Shown: one piece after another, positions 40,675 through 51,947 of the stretch
Position numbering within the stretch: the stretch's first letter is position 1
Layout: each line of letters begins with the position of its first letter
DNA from: Knufia peltigerae
Taxonomy: Eukaryota > Ascomycota > Eurotiomycetes > Chaetothyriales > Trichomeriaceae
DNA: 64,000 nucleotides
Direction of reading: 5' to 3'
NCBI GenBank assembly: GCA_030247855.1
Contig: JAPDRN010000024.1
Coordinates: 1 to 64,000 of the forward strand
Program-made: the position numbers and the translations under genes
The notes under the pieces: model-generated
Seen by the model: only the letters and a program-made list of their open reading frames with translations
What the model was told of the DNA's origin: nothing
The model's database searches: none

Positions 40675-42930
40675 TTACAAATGTAAAAAATCGTTCCAAT
40701 TCTCCCAAGCAAAATCAGTGTCTCCTGTCCACCCGAGGTTATCGAGATCAGAAGAAGGATCCAAGGTAGATGGTGGTAGCTGCTGGACGACGGTGGTTTC
40801 GACCGCTGTCGCTGCTCCGCTAGTAGCTCGACGTTTCTCCCAAAGTCGCTGAATGAAAAGGGGCACGCTGCTGGCATCACAAACCCCATGAGAAACGAAG
40901 AGTTCCTTCGCTCGTCTATCCCAGGCCTCGACAGCCAAGTCCCCGAGGGCCACGAAGAAGGTGTTGTCCGTGTCGTCGATCAGCTCGGGGTGCTCCTCGT
41001 ACAGATCCTGGACCAGCTTCCACGCCAGATCGACTCGGTCTCCGGACCCTCGCCGCCGCAGTTCGCTGATGACGTAGACGTACACGTCCGTCTGGAACTT
41101 TGTGGTGGCCATGTGCGTGAAGAGATGCGAAGAAAAACCGCTCCGCACTCCGACGTCGACAAAGTCCAGGGCCGACACGGCCGCGTCGAAGAGCACATCG
41201 CCATCCTCGCGCGTCATGTATGAAGCTACGCCGCCGCCGTCGTCGTCGGAAAAGACGACCGCCCGGAGGCGAGGATGGTGGACCACGAAGCGCATGCGGG
41301 CAATGCCCAGTTTCGCCATCGTGTACGTGAGTGCGTGAAGGGGCACGCGCGTGTCACACTTGTCGAGAAACTTTTCATGGTAAGTGGCGTCGAGTTCGGC
41401 TACCGCTTTCTCTTCCAGCTGCCTGGAACCCTGACCGTTCGCGTGGCCCTGGAAGATGTTCTCAAAAATCTTGGTGGCCGTGGGTGACGTACGGAGCCAG
41501 TTGGAGACTTCGTACTTCATCAGCACGCATGTCATCTCGGTCGGGGAGCGGTGCTCGATTGGAGGCCCGACCATGTCCGGATGCAAGTCGGCGTCGTTGA
41601 CGTTCAACGGGAGACGAATGTCGCCCAGGTGCGAGAGCTGCGGCTTGGCGATGGATCGAGTCTTACCGTCGAGACCCATCAAGCGCCACCACAGCCTGAT
41701 GCGCATTTCCTTCTCGAAGAAGGAAATTCGACTGCCGTCCGTGTTCTCGCGATTGATGCCCATCCTCTGGCCAACTCTGACGGCAGCCGCGGTCAAAGTA
41801 CACGTCAGTTCCGAGTCCGGGTTGGTAAGGAGGAACAAGAAGAACGCTTGGAGAACCTCAAAGTCTCGGCTCGTCAAGAACTCTGCTGCCACGAGCGCAC
41901 GAAGTGCTGAATGTCGGTAGCGCATCATGAGCAAGTCTCTGGATTCGCCGAAGGAGGACTGACATTCCGCCGAAGAGAGCGACGTTACAGCTAGAGCGTA
42001 TATGGCGAAGAGCATCGCGTTGAGTGACTTGGAGACGCCGTTCAGGTCCCAGCTTGCGTCGAGGATGCGCTGCTGTAGAGTAGGCACGTGGACGATCTTG
42101 GTGAGGGGATTGACTCGTTCCACGAATATTTGCCAGAATCGGAAGATGTGTCGTGGCTCTGGGTGTAAGCCCTTGAGCTCGGTGTGGGTGGTATCACCGG
42201 AGCATATAGATTCCAGTGATGGCCCGGGAAGTAACAACGGGTCTTCCTTGTGACGTAACATTTGAACAGGGGGATATTTGAGTTCTGAACTCAGATCGGA
42301 CCAGAGACATCTGGAACGATATGTTAGTTCAAGTGTGTGGGAGTCGAATGAAGGATATAACGGCCTGGATGATGGCTTGGAGGACAAATCAACTTACCGT
42401 TCGAGGTCTGTAGACTGCGTTTCTGAAAGCCGACGCGGAACGCTGCCAGGTCCAGATCCACGTTCTGAATGAATTGTGTCTTCTTGAGAAGGTTGATAGC
42501 CGGCAGCATTTGTTTCAGACTGCTGCGCGTGGGTACCACTCGTGATCGAACTCGGAGTCTCCGGCGCGATCATTCGATTTCCATGATCTCCCACGTTCGC
42601 CTCCAGCTCTGACGGCACCCAGGTATGGACAGTTCTACCGAATTCGATATTGTGTGTCTTGAGGAGACCTTCATACCGAGCCAACCGGTCGTACAGGTTG
42701 TCGTTGAGTGCCCTTTTCCGCTGTCGAGAGGGTTTATTGGTGGCGACAACATCGTTTTCGCACTGGACGTTTGCTTTGACGCAGCTGGAGCATGTTCCGT
42801 TTCTGTTGTCGCGATCGCAACGAATCTTTCGGCTCGCACATCGCGAACAAGCGTGTCTGTGAGGCCGATGTGGCACTTTCGGCGAGGCTGGCGTCGTCAT
42901 ATTATCTCCAACGGGAGGAATTGTGAACAT
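40675..42930 (-). CDS. Zn2Cys6 transcription factor with fungal_trans domain
   Basis: Two exons, 42930-42398 and 42310-40675, intron 87 nt (GTAAGT...TTCCAG); 722 residues. The DNA-binding cluster is complete near residues 28-56: CSRCASRKIRCDRD, then CSSCVKANVQC, giving C-x2-C-x6-C-x8-C-x2-C-x6-C, followed by a basic segment (KPSRQRKRA) and a putative coiled-coil (LYDRLARYEGLL). The middle homology region has SLNAMLFAIYALAVTSL and AAAVRVGQRMGINRE ... EKEMRIRLWWRLMGLD, typical of fungal_trans. It is divergent from a DHA2 exporter and close to an FAD monooxygenase and an SDR, so it is a good candidate pathway regulator of that group. Target genes are not proven. Confidence 0.92.
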
Positions 42931-43643
42931 GTGTGATCATGATAGGAGGTGTCATATTTCTGATCTTGACAGAGGACCCTGAGGTTGAGACATTGAGATC
43001 AATGAAGAGTCATGGCAGATCACCCTAATTTTTACTTTGCCAGAGGTGATTGATACATGAAGTATTACTAGTAGTACACGAAGGTCGATCAAAGTGGCGG
43101 GGCCGAAGTTTTCTTTCGGGAACTCCGTCACTTCCGTAATAGGTTAGACTATCAGAGCCTGGTCCACTTGTCTACATAACTTCAACCTGCTGTTGACGGA
43201 TTGCTCGGGTCTCGTCCAACGAGAACCTTGCCCGGTAGTCGTCAATATGAGAGGTTTCCTGTGGATTGCGTGGATTACAGGTAGATTTCCACATCCACAC
43301 CTTGCTCAGAACAGTTCTGTCCAAAACTAGGGTGTCCGCGAAATGCGCTTGCGGGCCCCGTCTCCTCACTGTGCTTTCAAAATACCGGAGACGGAGACGG
43401 AGATTGAATCCCAAATGAATACGGAGATCCTAATATAACACTCTCAATTGTACTTGCATTAATAAAAAGAATTTCTCGACAAGTCATCGTTGCTGCGTTT
43501 TCATCTTCTCAATCTTCGTTTCTCACAGAAGCTCTCGCCCTGTCCCAAGCTACGCAAGGACCAAGCCACCTTCTTGGAAGTGTTGGGTTATCGTAGCCAG
43601 AAGTGCTTTTGAAGCCTGCACGTCCTGTCAGTCCGTCAACACG
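42931..43643. promoter_or_regulatory. Divergent promoter, regulator and exporter
   Basis: 713 nt between the Zn2Cys6 and DHA2 starts, carrying four CGGAGA repeats (see separate entry) within 260 nt of the exporter ATG. Otherwise gene-free. Confidence 0.6.
43386..43427. promoter_or_regulatory. CGGAGA tandem array, possible Zn2Cys6 operator
   Basis: CGGAGA at 43386-43391, 43392-43397 and 43398-43403 in perfect tandem, and a fourth at 43422-43427. CGG is the half-site typically contacted by Zn2Cys6 proteins, and this lies in the promoter shared with such a regulator. The assignment as its operator is inference. Confidence 0.45.
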
Positions 43644-45991
43644 ATGGGTCTCACCACGGTGTTCAACAGAAAAGAGAAGGACAAATCAACGCCGATTCCC
43701 GAACCACCAGCAGCACCATCCCCCTCCGTCAAAGCCCCAGCCAGTAAAGAAGTAGGGAATGATGTCGAAAAGGCCGCGACAAAGGATGGCAAGAACGATG
43801 ATTCCGACGTTGTCTACCCTTCCGGTCTCAAGCTATGGTTATTAGTCATGTCCATCTTCGTCGGCATGTTTTTATCTTCTTTGGTACGGTTTTCACACTT
43901 CTCCTGACCCTGGACTTGGACTTCTCCCCCAGTTCCAGAATAAATAAACTAACCATGATGTTCCCTATTCGCAGGACCGCTTGATCATCTCGACCGCAAT
44001 CCCTCAAATCACCAACGAATTCAACTCGGCAGACGACATAGGCTGGTACGGTACGGCGTACATGCTCACCAGCTGCGCTTTCCAGCTCGTGTTTGGCAAA
44101 CTGTACACCGTATTCAACATCAAGGTAACATTCATGACATCGATTTTTCTATTCGAGGTGGGCTCGGCTCTATGCGGTGCAGCCCCAAACTCGATTGCTT
44201 TCATATTCGGACGGGCCATTGCAGGTGTAGGTTCTGGAGGTATACTTTCCGGCATTGTACGTTATCAACGTTCCCCTTTCCTACACAACGACGATATCCA
44301 ATTACAAGTGCCTCAATGTTCTTCGATGTTTCGGGATTTACAGGCTAACTTATCTCCCTTCACCATCAGGTCGTCATCATCGTATACTCTCTCCCACTGC
44401 ACAAACGTCCAATGGTTCAAGGTTTGATGGGCGCAGTATTTGGTGTAGCTTCCGTCGCTGGCCCCCTGATCGGTGGTGCATTCACGACAAACGTCACATG
44501 GAGATGGTGTTTTTATATCAACTTACCTCTTGGTGGCGCAGTCATGGTTTTCGTGTTTTTCCTCCTTAACATCCCCGATCGTCCTGGGATGAACAAGCCT
44601 CTCAAAGAAAAGTTACGACAACTCAACTTTCTGGGTCTCCTGGCTCTTTTCCCCGGGATCGTGTGTCTCTGTCTGGCTTTGCAATGGGGTGGGACAAAGT
44701 ATGCTGTAAGTGGCTTCTTCTCTTTTCCACAATCTTGTGGTGCGATACAACTCCTCCCTCTCAGCCTTCGATCTCATGACAAAGATTCACTACAAAATGA
44801 CTGACCTTGAGATCAAACTAGTGGAGTCAAGGCAGTGTCGTTGCATTGCTGACCTTGGCCATCGCACTTCTCATTGTATTTGTACTGATTCAGATCTGGA
44901 AACCCGATCAAGCAACCGTCCCACCTCGTATTATCACTCAACGAAGCGTGGCCTCTGGAGTCTGGGCGAGTTGTTGTATAGGTTCACATCAAATGTTATT
45001 CCGTAAGTTTTGGCCTTGATTCTTGTTACCCTGCCTCACCGCATACCTTGAAGATTACCCAAGTACTCCTAGCTAATAACAAACGTGTATCTTACCAGTT
45101 TACTATCTCCCCGTCTGGTTTCAAGCCATCGACGGCGTCTCAGCCGTGACGAGCGGCATTCACCTCCTCCCGATGCTCTTGCCCGTGGTCGTAGCATCCA
45201 TCTTCAACGGTCAACTCGTCTCGAGGATAGGGTACTACACGCCCACAATGATTCTCGGGACGTGCCTGACGGCCGTCGGGGCCGGCCTCCTCACCACCCT
45301 CCACGTCACCTCCACCAAGAGTCAGTGGATCGGATACCAGATCTGCTACGGCATCGGCATGGGGTTCGCCAACCAAGCGTCCAACATGGCCGCGCAGACC
45401 GTGTTGCCCCGCCAGGATGTGTCCATCGGCGTGTCGCTCATGTTCTTCGGGCAGACCCTCTTCGGTGCCATCTTCACCTCGATCGGCCAGAACGTGCTGG
45501 ACAATGAACTCGTCAAGAAACTGCGCAACCTCCAGATCCCCGGGATCAGCACCCAACTGATCCAGAACCACGGTGTGACGGACTTGTTCAATTTCATTCC
45601 CGCCCGGTATCACGGTGAGGCGTTGAAGGCGTACAACGATTCCCTCAGGGCTTGTTTCCAGGCGGCGCTGGTCATGGCTTGTCTGTCTATTCTCGGTGCC
45701 CTGACCATGGAGTGGCGCACCGTCAGGAAGAATTTGCCGGCGAAGAAGAAGCCAAATCCAAACGCCACAGAGGCCGCCGCCTCGGCGGAGGTGAACAATG
45801 GTGGTGGCACGACAACAGCGAATACCACGACCGGTACTACAGCCGACACTCGGACGACATCGGCGTCGGTGACACCTGCAGCCGTACATCATCACCACTC
45901 GATCTCAAGTGCTGATGGCAACCTCTCGACCCCGGATTCACGAGCGACAGAGATATCGCGGCAGCACAACAATACGGAAGCCTCTGAGTGA
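43644..45991 (+). CDS. MFS multidrug exporter, DHA2 (14-TM) family
   Basis: Five exons: 43644-43883, 43975-44256, 44370-44705, 44822-45002, 45099-45991; 643 residues. After a hydrophilic N-terminus (about 60 residues), TM1 reads LKLWLLVMSIFVGMFLSSL and joins DRLIISTAIPQITNEFNSAD, matching the family's LDxTIV-type motif D1. Further marks are IGWYGTAYMLTSCAFQLVFGKLY, GRAIAGVGSGGI, VAGPLIGGAFT (antiporter motif C), WRWCFYINLPLGG and, after the joints, YYLPVWFQAIDGVSA. Fungal relatives export toxins, siderophores or cluster products at the plasma membrane. The tail is Thr/Ala-rich with a His run. Divergent partner of the Zn2Cys6 regulator. Exon phases all agree. Confidence 0.92.
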
Positions 45992-46328
45992 GAAGCGATA
46001 ACCGGACAGAGGGATTGAGCCTGAGAGAAGATGAGAGCAAAGAGTTGAATCAGAAACTCCCTAGTGCTTCATGATGAGGCGAAGAACGTGTAATTCTTGG
46101 GCCTTGGTTTTTGAAAAGTGTTTCCAACACTCCGCTTGAAAGATTGATGGCGTTCCGAATCTCAGCTCGAATCTTTACACTGTACTGTAAAACCCGGGAG
46201 TCGGAGAGCGTGAAAAGTAATTTGGTAGTTCTCTAATCAAATTCACCACTCACAAACACCAGAGAAACTAATCTTAGAAGTCTACACTCATGTTCGCTTT
46301 CAACACCGAGAGAACGATAAGCCAGAGT
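45992..46328. other. Intergenic between convergent genes
   Basis: 337 nt; no feature seen. Confidence 0.4.
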
Positions 46329-47681
46329 CTATGAAACACTGCCTGCCTGCTTCCCGACTTTTTGGTCCAAATACTTCGTATACTCGCCGACATCCCCTTT
46401 GTAGGCGTCCATCCCGGCCTTCATCATGGGGGACTCCATCAAGGTGTCCCAGTTGTGCACCATCCTGGACTGGACGGTACTGATTTCCACCTCCTTGGCA
46501 CCACGCGCCTTCATTTCCGACTCGTAGCTTCTGACCGCCTCCCCCAAGGACTTGATTCCGTGCTTCACCTCGACCAACTCCGACACGATCCTCTCTGCGT
46601 CCGTGAGTGCGTTGTTCAAACCCTGTCCCCGGAACGGCGGCATGCTGTGCGCGGCGTCTCCGGCTACGGCGACGTGGGGCCAGAGCGGGCACGACGACGC
46701 CCAGTCGACGGTCACATCTGGCTTCCAAATGGCGATTCGATCCACGTGGAGCTCGGTGTCCTCGGGAATGTTCAAGCCCGCACTCTTCCACGGCTCGGCG
46801 TAGATTCTTGCCTTTTCCTTCACAAACTCGACCTTGGACCGTTGGTCGGGGAAATCTTCGGCGTGAGGTCGACCGGGCCACGAGAGGAGTTGTTGGAACA
46901 GGAACGTGGTCGGATCACCGGGGTCTTTGACGTCCTGGATGCCAGACACCCATGTCATCCCCGCAGGGTGATAGCCGACGCGAAAGACGGGACTGTCTTT
47001 GCGTTGAAGCAAGGCCACGTCCGCAGGGAGCCTCCAGCACGCGTTGAACACCTGCACGTCGATGGGCGTGTTCACTGCGCGTTCTCGACCGACAAGCGCC
47101 TCCCGGACAGCTGAATGGGCCCCTTCACAACCGACGATGAGCGCGGCAGTGGCGGTGTCGCCGTCGGCGAACTTTGCCGTTGCGGAGGAAGAAGCTTCGG
47201 TTCGTGACAACTTCACCAACCTCTTTCCGTATCGAATGTCTATCCCCTCGCTCAACAAGGCACGGAGTTTGCGGTGAGAGACGCGAATGGGGTTGTGGCC
47301 GGGCATGTCGAAGAACTTTTCTCCAGTCTGGCCGTTGTACAGGGGCCAGGAGGTACGCCTTTCAGTGTCATAGGGATCGCAGAGTGCTTCATTCATTCGA
47401 GACATCAGGTTAGGAGGGATGCATTTGGATAATGAATTTTGACCGAAATGAAGTGACATTCCCCATTCTCGAGGCCGGGTGAGGTATGTAGTGGCTGATT
47501 CTCTTTCATAGACCGTTGCTTTTATGCCGTTCTATGCATTGTCGCCGTACGTCAGTCAAGACCCCTTGATGGTGCCACCTGGAAATTTTGATGAACGTAC
47601 GAGCTTCAGGCCTTGAGCGATCAGCAATCCTGACGCACCAGCACCAACAACAATCACCTCGAAATTGGTTTTTACATCCAT
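46329..47681 (-). CDS. FAD-dependent monooxygenase, salicylate-hydroxylase-like
   Basis: Two exons, 47681-47601 and 47531-46329, intron of 69 nt (GTACGT...GCATAG); 427 residues. The FAD dinucleotide-binding motif is VIVVGAGASGLLIAQGL (GxGxxG, residues 13-18); after the joint comes KATVYERES, the usual second strand. The central motif is ALIVGCEGAHSAVRE near 158-170. The third FAD motif is VAVAGDAAHSMPPFRGQGLN (GD at about 318-319). This is a class A flavoprotein monooxygenase acting on aromatic rings with NAD(P)H. No membrane segment or signal peptide. It lies in the group with exporter, regulator and SDR. The substrate is not predictable. Confidence 0.93.
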
Positions 47682-47690
47682 TGTTTCTAC

Positions 47691-48311
47691 TCAAGAACTG
47701 ATGTATCTTATAGAGCTGTCCTGTCTTGCTGTTTCTTTCTTGCTGACTTCAGGAAGGGAAATGACGGCTGAGGTGTCTTTGGCCAGACTGATAGATACCT
47801 GTAAAGGCGTATGGAATGTGAATTGATATCTGCCTTCGTACTGATCCATAACTCTTGGGGCGATTATATACCCCCGGGAGATAGTATCTATCACGTTCAT
47901 TCGATGGCGTGAGAGACAGTGGTGGATTTCATGACCAATCGACGAAAGAGATTCAACAGGGAGCGTAAGAACGCGGCTTTCCGATGTCAGGGCCGGTGAG
48001 TCATCACCATCTGGCATTCTTACAAACGTGTAGATGTTACTTTCAGGGCATTTGGTGATAAAATGAGATCCTCCTCGCAGGAAGGGGAAAAAAAGACGAT
48101 GCTGAAACATTGTAAGAAAAAAGTGCTTATGGAGTTGCTCGTGATTGTGCTCGTAGAATGACTCTTTGTGTGTACGTACCGTATATTGCGGAGTATAACA
48201 ACGGGGCAACCTCAATCGGGAAGGCACTCTTGGATCCACTCTTTGGTCAAGTTCGATCCTTGGCACATCCTGACCACCGACAACTGACAAGTCTTCTAGT
48301 AAGCCGGCCAT
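47691..48311 (-). CDS. Hypothetical open reading frame, doubtful
   Basis: 206 codons from ATG 48311 to a stop ten bases before the start of the FAD monooxygenase. The composition is not obviously artefactual (HFFLTMFQHRLFFPFLRGG, NVIDTISRGYIIAPRVM) but no domain is recognisable. It occupies what should be the monooxygenase promoter. It may be an orphan gene, a degraded gene or chance. Low confidence. Confidence 0.3.
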   Translation of the reverse strand: MAGLLEDLSVVGGQDVPRIELDQRVDPRVPSRLRLPRCYTPQYTVRTHKESFYEHNHEQLHKHFFLTMFQHRLFFPFLRGGSHFITKCPESNIYTFVRMPDGDDSPALTSESRVLTLPVESLSSIGHEIHHCLSRHRMNVIDTISRGYIIAPRVMDQYEGRYQFTFHTPLQVSISLAKDTSAVISLPEVSKKETARQDSSIRYISS

Positions 48312-48746
48312 GTACCGAGTGTCGGTGAGACCGCGTATAGGAAGCTGGGCATATTAGTCAGGCCGATGATTTCTGTAGCAAGGTAGGTTGTTGGTCTAGA
48401 GTGAGAGATGCCTGTTTGAGCCATATTTAACGAAACAACATTGCCTCAAGTGACTACGTCCAGGAGCCTCATCGGCCTTAGTAGGGTATGACTGGTTTGT
48501 CATTCACGCGAACACGGCACTGGACCAACAGAGGGTCCAATTTTGCACAGAAGCACGAAGTAATGAAATGCACTCACTTCATTTGCGTTGCGGCATTCTG
48601 ATACGTCAACGAACCAGGTAGATACCGTAGTCATACTCGTAGACCCCTCTTTGTTGTTCAAAGTTTACCAGTCAGAACTCTTCTAGTGCTTCTCCCTCTT
48701 ATCCTTCTTGTCGTTGCTAATTTACAGCTCAATTCATTCCATTGAT
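48312..48746. other. Intergenic
   Basis: About 435 nt between the doubtful frame and the SDR stop. No feature recognised. Confidence 0.4.
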
Positions 48747-50112
48747 TCATAGAATACAACCATCATCCTTCTTCATCTTCTCAATCTCCCCCAAGACTTG
48801 TCCTCCCCACAACCCATCCACATCGTCACACAAATCACGCACAGTATCGTTATCCTTGGATGGTTCTCCAGTCCCTTTTGGCCCTGCAACCACCGTCCAC
48901 GCCCGTCCATGTAGGTTCTCATCCACTGCAAACCTCATCGCAACATCGACGACACTCTCGATATCCACAAAGTTCAAACCCTTGCCCGGTTCAACACCCG
49001 ATTTCGCAAGCAAAGCCAATGCAGGTGGGACCAACGGCGTACGCACAAACGACGGAGCCAGCATGTTGACACGGATGTTGCGATCCACGAGGCTTCTATG
49101 GCGGATACTGCGAAACAATCCTCGTACGCCAACTAATCAATCCGCAATATCATCACCGTTTTGTCAGCCATGGTTAGGGGAGAAGAAGTATGATGACCAA
49201 GCAACAGAGCGAGGGAAAAAGGGCAGGAGAGACCAGCATAGGTCACAAGCGGAGCGAACGGAGCAGGATAAAGCAAAAGCTAGAAGCACTTGTAGTAATT
49301 TGACTCACATTTTGATGCCTGATAGTCCGTGAACAAAGGAGCGTCCGCATACGACACACTACTCCCTATCAAGATGAGGGATTTGCTCGTTGGGAGGCAT
49401 TGTGTCGTCTCCCGTAACTTCTTGCCGTACTCTGATAGAGCTCGATGGGTCGTTGACAGATACCACAAGGCCAAGTACGTCGTCTCATAGAGTCCCGTAA
49501 GATTGACGTCGATAGCCTTGTGTCCAGGTCTAGGTGGATCTTGATTCTGTTCTCCTTCTTGTTCTTCCTCGTCCATTTTGATTCCTTGTTTTGTGTCCTC
49601 GACGACGGCACTCGCCCGAACCACTTGTTCCACCAAACTTCCCTTTTCTCCCAACACGCCCGCCATGAGAGCCACGACGTCGAGGCATCCACTGTCAGAC
49701 GACCGAGCTGCCTCTTTGAACGCAGCCTGGCAACTGTCGTAATCTTGCACGTCGCAATGTGCAAAGGACACCGTGTAACCCTTCGAGGATAGCTCATCCG
49801 CGCCCTGCGTGCCGAGTTGTGACTGGCAGTCCGCGATGGTGACGTGAGCACCGGCGTGTGCGAATCGCGTGGTCAGAGCCAGACCCATGCCTGAAGCTCC
49901 TCCTAAACAATGAAAATCCATCTTGGGTCAGTATAATACTTCCACGGGTAGAAGATTTCTATGTCAACACCTGGCTGGTAGCATGTCATATTGTGCCTCG
50001 TCCAAGGAAAAAAGTGCTGACTTGAGTACATACCTGTAACGAGGACACTCTTGCCCTTAAGAGTTGACATGTCGATTTGTGATTCCATATCGTCTTGCAA
50101 GATTGCCTTCAT
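48747..50112 (-). CDS. Short-chain dehydrogenase/reductase (SDR)
   Basis: Three exons: 50112-50034, 49902-49309, 49132-48747; 352 residues. Joining exon 1 to 2 recreates the NAD(P) motif: KGKSVLVT + GGASGMG (TGxxxGxG form, near 26-33). The conserved Asp-type strand is SFAHCDVQDYDSC, then VNLTGLYETTYLALW. The active site is IGSSVSY and YQASK: Ser, Tyr (about 220) and Lys (about 224), with the third exon continuing FGVRGLFRSI. A Glu-rich insertion near residues 135-155 (DEEEQEGEQ) is unusual. The family oxidises or reduces hydroxyl/keto groups. It follows the FAD monooxygenase on the same strand and may act in the same pathway. Confidence 0.92.
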
Positions 50113-50653
50113 TCAATCTTCTTGCTGGCAACAACAAAGCTGGAAGTTGGTTAGACAGTCTGTAAGTCCTTCACATGGACCGAAGGAAACTGCGGGTGCG
50201 ACATACGATACACAGAGTTGAATGCAGGCGGATACCTACCACTGCATTTGTGGCACAGGATTGTACTACTAGGTACGTGTAAAATTCCGTACCTCTTCTC
50301 TTGTGGTACGAGCGCTGCACGAGAACAGGTCTGAGCAGTGATCTCTTCCAACTAAACAGACTTGTCTAAAAGCAAAATCTAAAACAACAAATGGAAGAGA
50401 GAATGTTTGTGGAGAATATCTTATTGTGACACCGATATTTCAGATCGAATGTTCTGCAGAAACTCTCAAGACCATGTCTAAACGAACAGGTTGGGCAACG
50501 CTAAAGCGTCGCAAAGAGGCTAGGCTCGTATCTTTTGGTTCAACCTTCAACACCTTCGGGCATTCCGTAAAAAATCATTCCATGTTTCGTTACTCGTATG
50601 CGAAAAAAGAGAGAGAAAGATGTGACAGAGTTTGAGCACGTATTGTGGAGCAC
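50113..50653. other. Intergenic, SDR promoter
   Basis: 541 nt. It contains GTACGT and TACTACTAGGTACG words near 50270. No gene supported. Confidence 0.4.
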
Positions 50654-51826
50654 TCATTTCTTCTCGTCTTGGACGAGCTTGACCTTCTCCAAGACTTTAG
50701 GGTAGAGAGGATGATCCTTCTCGAGCCCAGTGAGCTTGGTAGTGGCCTCGTCAGCGGACATGCTGCTCATGATCTTGGCCAGCTCGAAGCTCTCCTCATC
50801 ACCTTCAACGTTTTGGAAGCGAAGAGCCATTTCAACACCACGGATCAAAGCCGTCACATCGTAGCCACGTTCAGCAAGTTGGGCCGCAGGTCCAATGAAG
50901 CGTTCCTTGCGACCGAGCTTGCGGAGCGGTGCACGTCCGACGCGGACGGGGACATCCTCAAGATGAGGGTTCGATATGCGAGAGACAATGGTTTCGACGT
51001 ACTGCTGCTGCTCCTCGGTGGTGATGCCATGCTTGCCACTGATGAGGTGAGCAGTTTCTTCGAGTGCCTCGTGAACCTCCTGTCTGATCTCAGGGTCGGC
51101 CATGGCCTCATGAATGGTCTTCAAGCCCTTGTTGTACCCGAAGTAAGCCGCGGTGGCGTGGCTGGTGTTGACGGTGAAGAGCTTGCGCTCAATGTACGGT
51201 TCAAGGTCATCGACCCAGTGAATACCCTTGATTTCAGGATGGCCTGACTTGAAGCCGGTGGTCTCGACACACCACTCGAAGAAGGTCTCGATGACAACGT
51301 CAAGATTGGCATCAGCAGGTTGAGTTGGGACAATTCTGTCAATGGCAGAATTGCCAAACTCTGCCTTTTCGGGGAGCTTTGGTAGGAAGTCAGGCTTCAT
51401 GTTCTTAGGGTCCACAATCTGCTCCTTGAGGGCGTCGGTGGCATTGATCATGTTCTCACAAGCAATGACTGCCAGTGGCTTGGACTTGGTGCGTGCCATG
51501 ATACCCTCGGCAATGGGCTTGGCGATGAATTTCAGCACGTTGGGTCCGACAGCGCAAGTCACAATGTCGGCGTCGGCAATGGTCTTGACCACCTCTTCCA
51601 TGCTATACTTGGAGTTGAGGGCTTTGTAGTTTGTGATCGTCTTGCTCTTTTCACCTTCTGGGCCAACTTCAGTGATCTTGTATGACTTGGAGGCATTGAT
51701 GCGGTTGATCAGGTCGTCGACGACGTCAACGAAGACGACGGCATAGCCAGACTCGTGCAGCAACTCGGCGATGAAACCACGTCCGATGTTGCCACCGCCA
51801 AAGTGAACGGCCGTCCCAGAAGGCAT
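50654..51826 (-). CDS. mpdA: Mannitol-1-phosphate 5-dehydrogenase
   Basis: Single-exon in the coding part, 390 residues. The NAD motif is at the start: TAVHFGGGNIGRGFIAELL. Next come YAVVFVDVVDDLI, VTCAVGPNVLKFIAKPIA and ACENMINATDALK, all typical of the family. Substrate and catalytic regions include GNSAIDRIVPTQ, EIKGIHWVDDLEPYIERKLF, VNTSHATAAYFGY (catalytic Lys lies in the ERKLFTVN/H stretch) and RVGRAPLRKLGRKERFIGPA. The enzyme reduces fructose-6-phosphate with NADH to mannitol-1-phosphate, part of mannitol metabolism in stress and spores. A possible 5'UTR intron lies upstream (see entry). Cytosolic. Very secure. Confidence 0.97.
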   Translation of the reverse strand: MPSGTAVHFGGGNIGRGFIAELLHESGYAVVFVDVVDDLINRINASKSYKITEVGPEGEKSKTITNYKALNSKYSMEEVVKTIADADIVTCAVGPNVLKFIAKPIAEGIMARTKSKPLAVIACENMINATDALKEQIVDPKNMKPDFLPKLPEKAEFGNSAIDRIVPTQPADANLDVVIETFFEWCVETTGFKSGHPEIKGIHWVDDLEPYIERKLFTVNTSHATAAYFGYNKGLKTIHEAMADPEIRQEVHEALEETAHLISGKHGITTEEQQQYVETIVSRISNPHLEDVPVRVGRAPLRKLGRKERFIGPAAQLAERGYDVTALIRGVEMALRFQNVEGDEESFELAKIMSSMSADEATTKLTGLEKDHPLYPKVLEKVKLVQDEKK

Positions 51827-51871
51827 GATGACGACAGGTGGAGGAGAGTGGTCTGCGGTTGAGGAATGTAC

Positions 51872-51947
51872 CTGCTACAGATCGACGGTCAGTGGGGGGC
51901 ATCCAAGGCGAAGGCAGGGCAGTAAACAAAGAGTGTTGACCACCTAC
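51872..51947 (-). other. Possible 5'UTR intron of the mannitol dehydrogenase gene
   Basis: Donor GTAGGT at 51947, branch-like CTGAC and acceptor TAGCAG at 51872, about 45 nt upstream of the ATG. Removal would shorten the leader; plausible but not provable here. Confidence 0.35.

Noticed and set aside
45140..45898. 252-codon minus-strand frame
   Set aside because: Antisense shadow of the last DHA2 exon.
46362..47114. 250-codon plus-strand frame
   Set aside because: Antisense shadow of the FAD monooxygenase.
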